Shown one piece after another: positions 16,993 to 28,201 of a stretch of DNA of 64,000 nt. Source of the stretch: JBBQNR01 sp963774075 (GTDB taxonomy: Bacteria > Actinomycetota > Thermoleophilia > Solirubrobacterales > JBBDJG01). Made by a program: the position numbers and the translations under genes. The stretch spans positions 310,001 through 374,000 of the forward strand of contig CAVZDP010000002.1 of NCBI GenBank assembly GCA_963774075.1, in the 5' to 3' direction. Every line of letters begins with the position of its first letter. Within the stretch, counting starts at the first letter, position 1. The notes under the pieces were generated by a model. It saw only the letters and a list, made by a program, of their open reading frames with translations. It made no database searches and was not told where the DNA came from.

Positions 16993-17672
16993 CTATTTGC
17001 AGGAAACCCCCACGCACTGATCGGGATTGCCGTTGCCCGACGCCTTGTTGCCTCCCCCGTCGACGATCGGGCCGCCGAGGTCGCTACGAAGGGCAAAGAT
17101 GCCCAAGTCCGCGTTGTCGTTGGCTGTGTTGTTTGTGACCACGATGCCGTCCTCGCGGTCACTGAGGAGGTGGAGGCCGTCGTCGCCATTGCCGGTCGCG
17201 ACGTTGCCCTCGACGAGCGCGCCCCCGTGCTCCACCAGGACGCCATGCTCCGTGCTGCCGCTCACCACGTTGTGCGTGATCCGCGCACGCCGTGATGATC
17301 AGCCAGTCGAATACCTGAGATCCCAGCGCCGATGACTCGGTTCCTGTCGACCACAGGACTTCTCGGGCCGAGGATGGCTGATATCCCGTAGGTGCCCGGC
17401 TCGTAGACGAAGTTGCGCTCGACGACGTTGTCGCTCCCATAGAGGACGCCCACCCCGACACCGCCCCGGTAGATCGCATTCCGGGACACGACGTTGCGAT
17501 CGGGAAACTCCGCGTCGAAGCCGTTGACCACGACGCCCGGTCCCAGAGCCGGGTCCGACACCGTGTTGTGTTCGACACGGTTCGCGTCCGAGTTGCCGAC
17601 AACGAGGATGCCCCACGTACCGCCGTTACCCCGAAAGACGCTCCGCTCGACCACGTAGTACGCACGCGCCAC
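16993..17672 (-). pseudogene. Right-handed beta-helix repeat protein, truncated and frameshifted
   Basis: Two minus-strand frames together encode parallel beta-helix coils with N-x-V/I and short turn repeats (NRVEHNTVSD, RNVVSRNAIYRGG, DNVVERNFVYEPG, VVDRNRVIGAG, then HGVLVEHGGALVEGNVATGN and VVTNNTANDNADLGIF). The frame changes near 17281-17286, where one base seems missing (the 680-nt total is two over a multiple of three). There is no signal peptide or normal N-terminus: the first coil starts 34 bases after the P1 peptidase stop. It therefore appears to be the C-terminal remnant of a larger secreted protein (polysaccharide-lyase-like or NosD-like fold). The two-cysteine end CVGVSCK is intact. 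Confidence 0.65.
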
Positions 17673-17705
17673 GAGGGTCGGGCTCCATCGAAGCCTCGAA
17701 ATCGA

Positions 17706-18701
17706 TCATGCGCGCCCGAGGTCGGCTAGCGACGGGATGCCTGCCAGGCCCTGCGCCTGGTGGCACGCATCGCGAATCGCCTCGCTCGTGAGCGCCGCCG
17801 CGATCACGCCGGCGACCAAGGGGTCGATCTCGGCCTCCGTGCCCGAGGAGAGCGCGAACACGACGTCGCCGTCAACCGCCGAGTGAACGGGGTCGACGGC
17901 GCGGGCCATTCCGGCCTGCGACATCTTCGCCACGATCCCGCAGCCGGTCTTCGAGAGCGTCGCATCGGTCATCACGCAGACGAGCGTGGTGTTCCCGACC
18001 GCTCCCTCCCGGTCGGGAGCGGGGAGCGTGAACAACCGCCTGCGCAGAAGCGCCGTCGATCCGACGAACCCGCCGTCCTCACCGCGCGTTCCGGCCAGCA
18101 CCTGGCCGTCCGCGCCGATCACGTCGCCGAACGCGTTCACGACCGCGAGCGCCGCCATCCGCGCTCTCTCGGGCTGCGGCAGGTGCTGGACCGCAAGGCC
18201 CACGCCGGCCTTCACCGCCGACGGGCGGCCGAAGAGCTTCCCGACCGCCGCGCCCGTGCCGGCACCGACGCTGCCGAGCTCCGGCTCCTCCTCCTCGCGC
18301 GCCCGTTCACAGGCAGCGTACCCCTCGTCCGGGCCGGGACGGCGCGAAGGGTCGCCGATCATGAGGTCGTACACGACGGCCGTCGGCACGAGCGGAACGA
18401 CGCCGCCGGGAGTGGGAAAGCCGCGGCCGCGCTCCTCCAGCCAGCGCATTACTCCGTCGGCGGCGCCGAGCCCGAAGGCGCTCCCGCCGGTGAGCAGAAC
18501 GGCGTGGGCCGCCGGCGCGTTCGCCAGCGGATGCAGCGGGTCGAGCTGGCGCGTCGCCGGGCCGCCGCCGCGCACGTCTGCTCCAGCGACCGCCCCCGCC
18601 GGGGGGCAAAGGACCACGGTGCAGCCGGTGACGGCCTGGGCGTCCGTCCAGTGCCCGGCGCTGAAGCCCTCGGGCAGCGTCCTCGGCGCCGGCTCGCTCA
18701 C
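17706..18701 (-). CDS. P1-family (S58, DmpA-like) peptidase
   Basis: The 331-residue product belongs to the autoprocessing DmpA/L-aminopeptidase family of the N-terminal nucleophile type. Visible motifs are LLTGGSAFGLGAADGVMRWL, the SVGAGTGAAVGK loop, and VGNTTLVCVMTDATL. In the last, cleavage before the Thr/Ser nucleophile would generate alpha and beta chains. Substrates in the family are N-terminal amino acids, beta-peptides or cyclic amides; the substrate here is not predictable. The start is the GTG at 18701, which overlaps the mutM stop (GTGA). The frame is open further upstream inside mutM but without family similarity. Confidence 0.87.
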   Translation of the reverse strand: MSEPAPRTLPEGFSAGHWTDAQAVTGCTVVLCPPAGAVAGADVRGGGPATRQLDPLHPLANAPAAHAVLLTGGSAFGLGAADGVMRWLEERGRGFPTPGGVVPLVPTAVVYDLMIGDPSRRPGPDEGYAACERAREEEEPELGSVGAGTGAAVGKLFGRPSAVKAGVGLAVQHLPQPERARMAALAVVNAFGDVIGADGQVLAGTRGEDGGFVGSTALLRRRLFTLPAPDREGAVGNTTLVCVMTDATLSKTGCGIVAKMSQAGMARAVDPVHSAVDGDVVFALSSGTEAEIDPLVAGVIAAALTSEAIRDACHQAQGLAGIPSLADLGRA

Positions 18702-19582
18702 GCCGGCGTCCGGCGACGGGTCGCCGCCGCTCCCGGGGTGCGTCGGGCGCGGGGGGCGCGCTGACAGCTCGGGCACACGTACGTGCCGCGGCCGGCGGCG
18801 CGCAGCTTGACCACGGGCGTGCCGCAGCGCATGCAGGGCTCCCCCTCCCGGAGATGCACGAGGAAGCGCTCCTGCATCCTGCCTCGCTCGCCGTCGACGT
18901 GGCGGTAGTTGTCAATCGAGGCGCCGGTGGCTGCGATGCCCGCGTCGAGGGTCTCGACGATCGCATCGCGCAGGCGCTCGATCTCCTGGCGGCGAAGCCT
19001 CCCCGCGGGCTTCAGGGGATGGATCCTCGCCCGAAAGAGCGCCTCGTCGGCGTAGATGTTCCCGATTCCCGCCACGCGGCTCTGATCCAGGAGGAAGGCC
19101 TTCACCGGGGCGCGCCGACCATTCGCCTGAGCCCGGAGGACCTCGCTCGTGAAAGCTGGGTCGAGCGGCTCGGGCCCGAGTCGCGAGCCGAGGTAGTCCT
19201 CGAGCGCCTCGCGGCTCTCAATCACGGCACCCGTTCCGAAGCGACGCATGTCCAGGAAGAGGAGCCGCTCGCCGTCCTCGAGCGTGAGCCGTACGCGCAG
19301 ATGAGAGTGCTCGTCGGGCGCGTCGGGCGAGACCCAGAGCAGGTTGCCGGTCATGCGCAGGTGCATGACGAGGAAGCGCTCGCCAGCGAGCTCCAGCAGC
19401 AGGTACTTGCCGCGACGATCGAGGCCCTCGATGCGCTTTCCGCGCAGCGCCGCCTCCACCTCTGGGGGCGCCCCCGGCGCGCACCAGAGCGCGTCGAGCA
19501 CCTCCGCGTTCACGATCGTCCTGCCCGCGAGCTTCGGCTCGAGCTGGCGGCGAATGGTCTCGACCTCGGGAAGCTCGGGCAT
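18698..19582 (-). CDS. mutM: Formamidopyrimidine-DNA glycosylase (Fpg/MutM)
   Basis: The 294-residue enzyme excises 8-oxoguanine and formamidopyrimidines and nicks the abasic site. The start at 19582 is fixed by MPELPEVETIRR, because Pro2 is the catalytic nucleophile and Glu3 the acid. The internal Lys lies in DRRGKYLLLEL. The helix-two-turn-helix is followed by the zinc finger with CMRCGTP and YVCPSCQR. A basic, low-complexity tail of about 25 residues follows the zinc finger. It is coupled to the P1 peptidase by a GTGA overlap and follows xerD by about 55 bases. Confidence 0.93.
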   Translation of the reverse strand: MPELPEVETIRRQLEPKLAGRTIVNAEVLDALWCAPGAPPEVEAALRGKRIEGLDRRGKYLLLELAGERFLVMHLRMTGNLLWVSPDAPDEHSHLRVRLTLEDGERLLFLDMRRFGTGAVIESREALEDYLGSRLGPEPLDPAFTSEVLRAQANGRRAPVKAFLLDQSRVAGIGNIYADEALFRARIHPLKPAGRLRRQEIERLRDAIVETLDAGIAATGASIDNYRHVDGERGRMQERFLVHLREGEPCMRCGTPVVKLRAAGRGTYVCPSCQRAPRARRTPGAAATRRRTPA

Positions 19583-19605
19583 GGCTCGCCCTAACAACTC
19601 TAGAG

Positions 19606-19633
19606 AACGCCCGCTTTAGAAAACGCCCGCTTT
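19606..19633. repeat. Tandem 12-mer in the mutM leader
   Basis: The 12-mer AACGCCCGCTTT occurs at 19606-19617 and again at 19622-19633, a 16-bp period, in the short gap between the xerD stop and the mutM start. It may be an operator or simple slippage duplication; no regulator is evident. Confidence 0.4.
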
Positions 19634-19636
19634 GCC

Positions 19637-20593
19637 TCAGCGCTCGGTCGCGCGCGGGTGTGCGTCGAAGTAGACCTTCTTGAGGTGCTGGTTCGAGAGG
19701 TGCGTGTAGACCTGGGTGGTGGCGACGTCGGCGTGCCCGAGCATCTCCTGGAGCGAGCGCAGGTCGCAGCCACCGGCGAGCAGATGGGTCGCGAAGGTGT
19801 GCCGCAGCGTGTGCGGGCTCATCCGACCGCCGAGGCCGGCTGCGACCGCGTGCCGCTGCACGATCTTGTACAGGCCCTGGCGCGTGAGCGGCCCGCCGCG
19901 GAAGTTCACGAACAGGCGCGGCTGCTCGTCGGCTCCCACGAGCTCGAGCCTTCCTTTTCGCAGGTAGTTGCGCACCGCCCGCACTGCCATCTTGCCCACG
20001 GGCACGATGCGCTCCTTCGACCCCTTCCCGCGCACGCGCAGCACGCCTTCGTCGAGATCGACCGCCGAGACGTCGAGCTCGGTCACCTCGGACGCTCTCA
20101 AGCCGCTCGCGTACATCAGCTCGAGCAGGGCGCGGTCGCGCAGGTCGATGGGCTCGGTGCCGCTCACCTGCTCCAGCAGCTTCTGCACCTCCGCGCGGCC
20201 GAGCACGTTCGGCAGGCGCTGGCTCGCACGCGGCGTCGAGAGGCCGGCCGTTGGATCGGACTCGCGCACTCCCTCGCGGCGGAGGTGGCGATAGAAGGAG
20301 CGAAGCGTCGCCGCCTTGCGCTGGATGGTCGCGGTCGCCGCGGCGTCCCCGCCGCCGTTGCCGGTCGCGAGACCCGTCAGGAAGTCCGAGACGTCACGGG
20401 GCCCGGCGGTGGCCGGGTCGAGGTCGCGCAGGGCGAGGAACGCGCCGAACTGGAGCAGGTCGGAACGGTAGGAGGCGAGCGTGTTCCGCGCCATGCCGCG
20501 CTCCAACTCGAGGTAGCCGAGGAAGTCGAGCACGAGCTGCTCGAAGTCCTCCCCGACGGGCGTGCTGCCCGGTACCGACGAACCCGCTGGCAT
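19637..20593 (-). CDS. xerD: Tyrosine recombinase XerD-like
   Basis: The 318-residue site-specific recombinase resolves chromosome dimers at dif together with XerC. It has the N-terminal SAM-like core-binding domain (LDFLGYLELERGMARNTLAS). The catalytic set is complete: Arg166 (ASGLRASEV), Lys190 (RGKGSKERIVP), His261 and Arg264 (SPHTLRHTFATHLL), His287 (MLGHADV) and Tyr296 (TTQVYTH). The last gene of the tlyA-to-xerD block in mycobacteria is also this one, which supports a chromosomal housekeeping role over a phage integrase. Confidence 0.9.
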   Translation of the reverse strand: MPAGSSVPGSTPVGEDFEQLVLDFLGYLELERGMARNTLASYRSDLLQFGAFLALRDLDPATAGPRDVSDFLTGLATGNGGGDAAATATIQRKAATLRSFYRHLRREGVRESDPTAGLSTPRASQRLPNVLGRAEVQKLLEQVSGTEPIDLRDRALLELMYASGLRASEVTELDVSAVDLDEGVLRVRGKGSKERIVPVGKMAVRAVRNYLRKGRLELVGADEQPRLFVNFRGGPLTRQGLYKIVQRHAVAAGLGGRMSPHTLRHTFATHLLAGGCDLRSLQEMLGHADVATTQVYTHLSNQHLKKVYFDAHPRATER

Positions 20594-20709
20594 TGATCAG
20601 CGATTCGCCCGCGGCTTTCATCCTCCTTGAGTCGGTGGGGCCGGTGCAGGCCCGCTACCGCCGGCCGGAGAGTCACGATCGGCGAGTGCTTCGCGCCGCG
20701 CCCGCTCGT

Positions 20710-21231
20710 CTAGAGGCAGAAGGCCCGAAACCACAGCAGCGTGACGAGGCTCTTGCTGTCGCGGCACGAGTGGATCACCTCGTCGAGGCGGGAGACCGGC
20801 TCGGAGACGATCTCGATGCGCTCGTTCTCGTCAGTATCGGCCGGGTCGTCGCGCAGGTCGGTCGCGAGGAAGGCGTGGATCCGCTCGTTCGTGAACCCCG
20901 GGCTCGCATAGAAGCTGAGCAGGAACTGCCAGGTGGCCGCGGCCTTGCCGATCTCCTCGCGCAGCTCGCGCTTGGCGAGGTCCACGAGCTCCTCGTCCGT
21001 GTCGAGCTTGCCCGCCGGCAGCTCGAGCAGGCTCTGCTCCCCGACCGGTTCGCGGGGCTGGCGCACGAGCCACACGCGCTCGCCGTCGAACGGCAGGATT
21101 ACCACCGCCCCCGGGTGCTCGACCACCTCGCGCGTGACGACCTCGCCGTCGTCGTGGCGGAAGCGGTCCACCCGGACACGGCCGATCCGGCCCTTCCAGA
21201 CCTCTTCGCCGCCGATTCGCTCGAAGCTCAT
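20710..21231 (-). CDS. NUDIX hydrolase, ADP-ribose pyrophosphatase-like
   Basis: The 173-residue product has a NUDIX box with ELPAGKLDTDEELVDLAKRE followed by LREEIGKA. The upstream VVEHPGAVVILPFDG and RQPREPVGEQSLLELPAG elements are typical of ADP-ribose pyrophosphatases. It likely hydrolyses ADP-ribose or a related nucleoside diphosphate sugar. The ATG overlaps the DUF3866 stop (ATGA). It occupies the same position as the NUDIX gene next to pyrG and xerD in mycobacteria. The 116 bp before xerD show nothing notable. Confidence 0.9.
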   Translation of the reverse strand: MSFERIGGEEVWKGRIGRVRVDRFRHDDGEVVTREVVEHPGAVVILPFDGERVWLVRQPREPVGEQSLLELPAGKLDTDEELVDLAKRELREEIGKAAATWQFLLSFYASPGFTNERIHAFLATDLRDDPADTDENERIEIVSEPVSRLDEVIHSCRDSKSLVTLLWFRAFCL

Positions 21232-22280
21232 GTCGCACCCTCCTCGACCTTCGCCGCCAGCGTAGCCCCGGCGGCGAGCGCGGCGTGGAAGAAGTCCCGG
21301 TCCTCATCGAATGAGCGGCCCATCGTCTCGGCCGGCAGGCCGCTCTGCAGGTAGGCGGCGGCGAGGTCCTCCACCCCCGCCTCGAACGCCTCCCCCTCGC
21401 CGAGTGCGCGCTCGATCTCCTCTCGCGCCGGCGCGGAGACGTCGGTGGGCACGGCGACGGTCACGGCGCCGAGCAGCAGCTCGAGGACCGTGCGGGTGTG
21501 GTGGCTGAGGCCGCGGTGGCGCTCACGCGCGTCGCCGCTAGACAATCGCGGCGCCAGGACCACGTCGCAGCCAAGCGAGAGGGCCGAGTGAGCGCTGTGG
21601 AGAGCGGCCAGGCCGCCATGGCCGAGCGCAGAGGCGGAGCCGAGGATGCCGGGCCCGGGAGCCACGATCGCAGTCTGCCAGCCGAGCAGCTCGGCGCCGC
21701 CGTGGAGCGCGCCCTCGACCGTGATCGCCTCCAGCGGGCCTCCGAAGCAGGGTGCGACGGTGACGTGGTCGGCGAGCTCACCACGGTGCAGCAGCTCAGC
21801 GACCGTGTCGGAGAGCTGGCCGGGGAGCGCGCCGCCGGCGCTCTGTACATAGCCGACCTTGGTTCCGGGCGCGCGGCGCGCAAGCGCGAAGGCCGCGCAG
21901 GGAAGCTGCCCGTGAAGCGCCAGCACGCAGACGGGCATCCCGAGCGGAACCCGAAGCTCCTCCACTCCCTCCTCGAGCGGGTTCACCGCGTGTTGGATGG
22001 GCGTGTAGTTGAGCTTCATCACGTGGGCTCCCGGCTCCCCCGCTCCCCCAAGCCCGCGCGTGAGGTTCGCGTGGAGCACGTCGAAGCCACCGCTTCCGAG
22101 GCCGAGGTTCGCCCCCTCGACGTTCACCAGCACGTCGTCGCCCGGCTCGACCGCTCCGGTGAGCGACGGATACGCGACGGCCGGTCGCTCATCGCCGCTC
22201 TCGAGCCGCACGGTCAGCCTCGCAACGCGTTCGTCGCCGGCCTCGACCGACACCACCAGCCCCCGCCTCAACTCGAGCAC
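21228..22280 (-). CDS. DUF3866 family protein
   Basis: The 350-residue product matches the pattern of the actinobacterial DUF3866 family. It has an N-terminal small beta barrel (VVSVEAGDERVARLTVRLES, YPSLTGAVEPGDDVLVN), the signature HVMKLNYTPIQHAVNPLEE, a Rossmann-like middle (GTKVGYVQSAGGALPGQLSD) and the GPGILGSASALGHGG loop. Function is unknown; the fold hints at a nucleotide or metabolite-binding enzyme. The GTG start follows the M20 peptidase by 13 bases, and its stop overlaps the NUDIX start, so it belongs to the same operon. Confidence 0.85.
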   Translation of the reverse strand: MLELRRGLVVSVEAGDERVARLTVRLESGDERPAVAYPSLTGAVEPGDDVLVNVEGANLGLGSGGFDVLHANLTRGLGGAGEPGAHVMKLNYTPIQHAVNPLEEGVEELRVPLGMPVCVLALHGQLPCAAFALARRAPGTKVGYVQSAGGALPGQLSDTVAELLHRGELADHVTVAPCFGGPLEAITVEGALHGGAELLGWQTAIVAPGPGILGSASALGHGGLAALHSAHSALSLGCDVVLAPRLSSGDARERHRGLSHHTRTVLELLLGAVTVAVPTDVSAPAREEIERALGEGEAFEAGVEDLAAAYLQSGLPAETMGRSFDEDRDFFHAALAAGATLAAKVEEGAT

Positions 22281-23425
22281 TCGGTGGCCTCCCCTATACC
22301 TGGGCCACGCGGTGGAGGAGCGCGGTGGTGACGCCGAGCATCTTCTCGAGCGCCGCTTCGCTCACCCGCTCGTCCGGCGTGTGGTTGAGCTCGGTGCCGT
22401 TGGCCACGTTCAGGCAGCGAAACCCCTTCGCCTCGAAGGCATTCGAGTCGCTGCCGCCGCCGGTCGCCGTGTACACGGGCTCGACGCCACAGTCGCGAAG
22501 CGCAGCGGCGGCCGCGACGACAGCCGGGTCTGACTCCGGCACGCGGTAGGCACGGAACTGCTCCTCGATCGCCGCCTCGACGTCGGTCTCGGTGCTGCTC
22601 GCCGCCCACACGAACGCGTCCACCGTCTGCTGCGCACGCGCATTGGCCTTGGCATGGTCGAGGCTTCGCACCTCGGCCTCGACCCTGCAGTGAGCCGGCA
22701 CGACGTTCGGGGCCGTGCCGCCCTCGATGCGACCGACGTTCGCGGTCGTCTCCTCGTCGATCCGGCCGAGCTGGAGCTGCTCGATCGCTCGCGCGGCGGC
22801 GACGATCGCGCTCCGGCCCTGCTCGGGCCGAATGCCCGCGTGTGCGGCGCGGCCGCTGAAGTCCCCCGTCACCTGGAAGTACGTGGGCGCGGCCACTATG
22901 AGCTCGCCGATCGGGCTCGCGTGGTCGAAGACGTAGCCGAACTCGGATTCGAGCCGCCCAACGTCGAATGCGCGTGCGCCGCGCAGCCCGTTCTCCTCGC
23001 TGACCGTGAAGAGGAGCTCGCAGCGGATCGGGAACTCGTTGGCCGCGACGCGTCGCGCCACCGCGAGCAGGACCGCCACCGCAGCCTTGTTGTCGGCGCC
23101 GAGGATCGCTGTGCGCCGGTTCCTGAAAGAGCCGTCGGAGTGCTCGACCTCGATGCGGTCTGTGAGCGGCACGGTGTCGAGGTGCGCGCCGAGCATCACG
23201 GCGCGAGACGGCACCGGACCCGGCAGGCGCGCGAGCAGGTTGCCGCACTCGGCGCCGGTCTCGGCGGCCGCGCCGTCCTCCTGCACCTCGAACCCGAGCG
23301 CCTCCAGCTCGCTCCTAACGGCGCGCGCCATGGCGGCCTCGTGGCCGGACGGGCTCTCGATTTCGCACAGGCGGACGAAGATCTCGGCGAGGCGCGCCTT
23401 CTCGGCGGCCCCCGCCCCGCTCGCG

Positions 23426-25143
<1,718 letters not shown>

Positions 25144-25147
<4 letters not shown>

Positions 25148-25998
25148 GTCCTGCCGAGAGAGTCTAGCCAACGTGCCAGAGGGTTCCTTTCCACCAGCGC
25201 GCTGATCGAGCGGAACTCTCCGTAAAGAGTGAGGAGAACGAGGACGGCGAGAGCGACCGCCTCGCCCGTCGGCCCCAGGGCGAGCACGAGCCAGAGGCCC
25301 GCCACGGCTCCGAGCACGTTCGATCCGGCGTCCCCGAGCATGGCGCGCTCGCGCAGGTCGTATGGGAGCAGGACCAGGGCCGGCCCGATGAAGAGCCCCA
25401 GCGCCTCGAGCGCGTAGAGGTCCCACGAGCCGATCGTGAGCACCGCGCCGAGCGCCACGAACGCCTTGCCGGCCCGCCCCGGGCGCAGGTCCAGCAGGTT
25501 GAAGAGGTTGGTCGACAGCACGAGCACGCCCACGCCCACGAGGTAGTCGGCGGCCGAGCGGCCCTCGCCCGAGAGCGCGAAGAGCGCGAGACCGAGCGCG
25601 CCCAGGGCCTTCACCATGCCGGTGCTGAAATGGCCGGCGGCGGCGGCGCGAGCGTGGCCACGAAGCCCCCGCGGCGCGTGAGGGTCGGCGACGGCGCCGG
25701 CCGGCCTTCGGCCTCCAAGCATGTCGTCCACGAGGCCGAGCCCCGCGATGCCAAGCACGTACACGAGCGCCGCTCCCAGCTCCGGTGCGAGCACGTCGAC
25801 GTCAGCGAGCTCCTCCAGCGGCGCCAGCGCTGCGAGCGAGACCGCGGCCGCCACGACGATCAGGAGGCCGGACGCCGCCGGAATCACCGCGCCGCGGTAG
25901 TTCTGCCTCACGATCCCGGCGCGCTCGAGGCGCTCGAGCAGCGCGGGCACGAGCGCGGCGGCGACGGCCAGCGAGACGGCGAGCCCGAGCCAGCGCAC
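25144..25998 (-). CDS. Divergent PNPT (MraY/WecA-like) membrane protein
   Basis: The 284-residue protein has about eight to ten hydrophobic segments and the residual motifs of polyprenyl-phosphate N-acetylhexosamine-1-phosphate transferases. These are GLVDDMLGGRR (DDxx), TNLFNLLDLRPGRAGK (site of the usual NxxNxxDG) and ERAMLGDAGSN. The DG of the second motif is changed to DL, so activity is uncertain. Members normally attach a sugar phosphate to undecaprenyl phosphate in the membrane. Its place between mctB-like and pyrG suggests a role linked to envelope synthesis. It is an addition relative to the mycobacterial version of this cluster. Confidence 0.75.
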
Positions 25999-26009
25999 GG
26001 TTCCTGCTC

Positions 26010-26885
26010 CTAGCGTCCGGCGTCCTCCGCCGGAGGCGGAGGCAGGAGCTGGTCGGCGGTCTGCTTGACGCCCAACTGGCCCCTGGCGCCGAGGAGCGCG
26101 TACACGAGCGCGGTCTGCCCTGCCACGAGGTCGATGTCGTCGACGCTCGTCAAGCCCTGGTTTTCGAAGAAGGGCACCTGCGAGGGGTCGGCGTCACGGC
26201 TCTCGACCCCGACGATCTCCGCGTCGGTGGAGCGTAGGCCGTCGATCAGGGCGGTCTCGAACCGGTCCTGAGCGCTGCGCTCGTCCGGCTCCAGGTCCTC
26301 GCGCTCGCGTACGTAGACGACGCCGTCGAGACCGCGGTACTCGCCGCGCGAGCTCGAGAAGAGGCTCCGGCGCATGCGGTCGACGATCGGGCCTCCCTGC
26401 ACGAGCCGGCGGCCGATCCGCTTGCCGAAGGCGGCGAGCTCGTCGTCGTCGCGGTGGACGCGCGAGAAGCGCGTGCCCCTGAGGTCCTTCGCCATGTCAT
26501 CGAGCCGCAGCGGTGCGTGTACGACCGAGGTGGAGGCGATCTCTGCGCCCGCCGGCTCGACGGCCTGCCGTATCGCGGAGCGATAGTCGGACGGCAGGTC
26601 GCCCATCGAAACGACCCCGATGCGAAAGCCGGTCAGGAGATTCGCCACCAACGCCGGGTAGATCTCGTCCTCGAAGTCGTCGCGGATGCGAAGCTCGGAG
26701 CGCAGCTCCGAGTTGCGAGAGCGCGCGTCGCGCAGGTCGCCGCGCAACGAGGCCTCGAGGCGCTCCCGCGCGCCGGAGACGACCCCCTCCTCGCCGATCG
26801 AGACGCCCACCAGAAGGCCGATCCCGAGCGCCAGGAAGACGGCGATCAGGGAGATGACGTGGTATCGAAAGCTAAACATGGACAC
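26010..26885 (-). CDS. MctB-like copper-transporter family protein
   Basis: The 291-residue product begins MSMFSFRYHVISLIAVFLAL, a single N-terminal membrane anchor, followed by a coiled coil (about residues 35-75, rich in Arg/Glu/Leu). An alpha/beta outer domain follows with GFRIGVVSMGDLPSDYR, as in the mycobacterial MctB (Rv1698) family. That family is linked to copper efflux or, through its gene neighbours, to cell division. Either the GTG at 26885 or the ATG at 26879 could be the start; GGCGGC upstream favours the first slightly. The gene lies directly downstream of steA, as in mycobacteria and corynebacteria. Confidence 0.82.
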   Translation of the reverse strand: MSMFSFRYHVISLIAVFLALGIGLLVGVSIGEEGVVSGARERLEASLRGDLRDARSRNSELRSELRIRDDFEDEIYPALVANLLTGFRIGVVSMGDLPSDYRSAIRQAVEPAGAEIASTSVVHAPLRLDDMAKDLRGTRFSRVHRDDDELAAFGKRIGRRLVQGGPIVDRMRRSLFSSSRGEYRGLDGVVYVREREDLEPDERSAQDRFETALIDGLRSTDAEIVGVESRDADPSQVPFFENQGLTSVDDIDLVAGQTALVYALLGARGQLGVKQTADQLLPPPPAEDAGR

Positions 26886-26983
26886 GACGTAGCCGCCGAA
26901 GGCGGCGCAGTCGGGTCACAGGACTTTAGGTGTTCGGCGAAGCCGACTCGATATTCCGCGGGTGGCGCATCGCAACGGCTGGG

Positions 26984-28189
26984 TCAGCCGCCCAAGAGCA
27001 CCTGGAGCTTCAGCCACAGGAGGTCCACGAACTCCTGCAGCTGCGGCGAGCTGAGCACCACTATCACCATCGTCAGGAGCGCGACGAACAGCAGCATCGC
27101 GACCTGCAAGCCGCTCGGCGCCGGCCGGTAGAGGCGGCTCACTCCCTTGGTGTCGACGAGGATCTCACCCACGCGCAGGCGAGTGAGGAAGGTGGACGAC
27201 ATCCCTGCGCGGTCCTTGCCGAGGAACTCCGTCAGGTTGAAATGGGACCCGACCGTGACGATGAGCTTCGCCCCTCGCTCGTAGGCCACGAGCATCGCCA
27301 CGTCCTGGCTCGTTCCCGGGGCCGGCAGCACCTTGTAGTCGAGGCCCATGCGCCTGAGTCGATCGCGTCCGGGCGCCGAGCCGTCGTCGTAGGCATGCAC
27401 CACGAGCTCCGCGCCGCTTTGCAGGACGCGGTCAGACGCGGAGTCCATGTCGCCGATGATGAGGTCCGGCTTCAGTCCCGCCTCGATCAGCGCATCCCCG
27501 CCGCCGTCCACTCCCACCAGCACCGGCCTCATGTCGCGCACATAAGGCCGGATCGCGCGCAAGTCGCGCTTGTAGTCCTGACCCCGCACGACGACGAGCG
27601 CGTGCCGGTCGCGGAAGTCGGTGTCGAGCGGCGGCAGGCTGAGCCTTCCCGAGACCAAGTCGCGCTCCTCCTTGATGTGAGCCAGGGTGTTCTCCGCGAA
27701 GCGCTCGATCGCCTCGCCTATCCGGCGGTGCTGATCCTGGGCCACGAGCGAGAGCTGGTCGACGTCCCACACCCGTCCCTCCGCAATCTCCTCGCCCGCC
27801 GGGCCCACGAGCGTGCCGCCGCGCAGCGACACCTCAGCACCGTCGGCGAGCCGCTCGAAGACCGGCGCGCCCGGAGCGTCGACCAAGCGGATGCCGGCCC
27901 GCACGATCTCGAGCGGGCCCGGGTTCGGGTAGCGCCCGGTCGTCGAAGGCGAGACGTTGATCACCGCCTTGACGCCGCTCTCGACCAGGTCCTCGGCCGC
28001 CATGCGATCGATGTCGCGGTGGTCGATGATCGCCAGGTCGCCCGGCCGCAGGCGCTTTACGAGGTCCTTGGTGCGCTTGCCGAGGCGCGCCGTGCCGCGT
28101 ATCTCCGGCAGCGGCGCCGCCGGGCGAAAGGGTTCGCGGGCGGGTGCGGCGGTCTCTGTGTGGGTGGCCTGCCCGGTCTCAGTAGGCAT
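26984..28189 (-). CDS. steA: SteA-like cytokinetic ring protein
   Basis: The 401-residue protein has an N-terminal domain (GTARLGKRTKDLVKRLRPGD, then DHRDIDRMAAEDLVESGVKA). Its middle domain resembles thiamin pyrophosphokinase (VGVDGGGDALIEAGLKPDLI, GDMDSASD). A C-terminal transmembrane helix (LQVAMLLFVALLTMVIVVLS, about residues 365-385) ends the protein. In corynebacteria SteA works with a SteB/MctB-like partner at the septum and affects peptidoglycan hydrolase activation; both partners are adjacent here. It starts at an ATG 12 bases after the recN stop. Confidence 0.87.
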   Translation of the reverse strand: MPTETGQATHTETAAPAREPFRPAAPLPEIRGTARLGKRTKDLVKRLRPGDLAIIDHRDIDRMAAEDLVESGVKAVINVSPSTTGRYPNPGPLEIVRAGIRLVDAPGAPVFERLADGAEVSLRGGTLVGPAGEEIAEGRVWDVDQLSLVAQDQHRRIGEAIERFAENTLAHIKEERDLVSGRLSLPPLDTDFRDRHALVVVRGQDYKRDLRAIRPYVRDMRPVLVGVDGGGDALIEAGLKPDLIIGDMDSASDRVLQSGAELVVHAYDDGSAPGRDRLRRMGLDYKVLPAPGTSQDVAMLVAYERGAKLIVTVGSHFNLTEFLGKDRAGMSSTFLTRLRVGEILVDTKGVSRLYRPAPSGLQVAMLLFVALLTMVIVVLSSPQLQEFVDLLWLKLQVLLGG

Positions 28190-28201
28190 GAGCCTGCGAT
28201 T

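Noticed and set aside
19637..20593. Tyrosine recombinase as a mobile-element integrase
   Set aside because: All neighbours match the conserved housekeeping block, no attachment-site duplication is seen, and the catalytic and N-terminal domains fit XerD.
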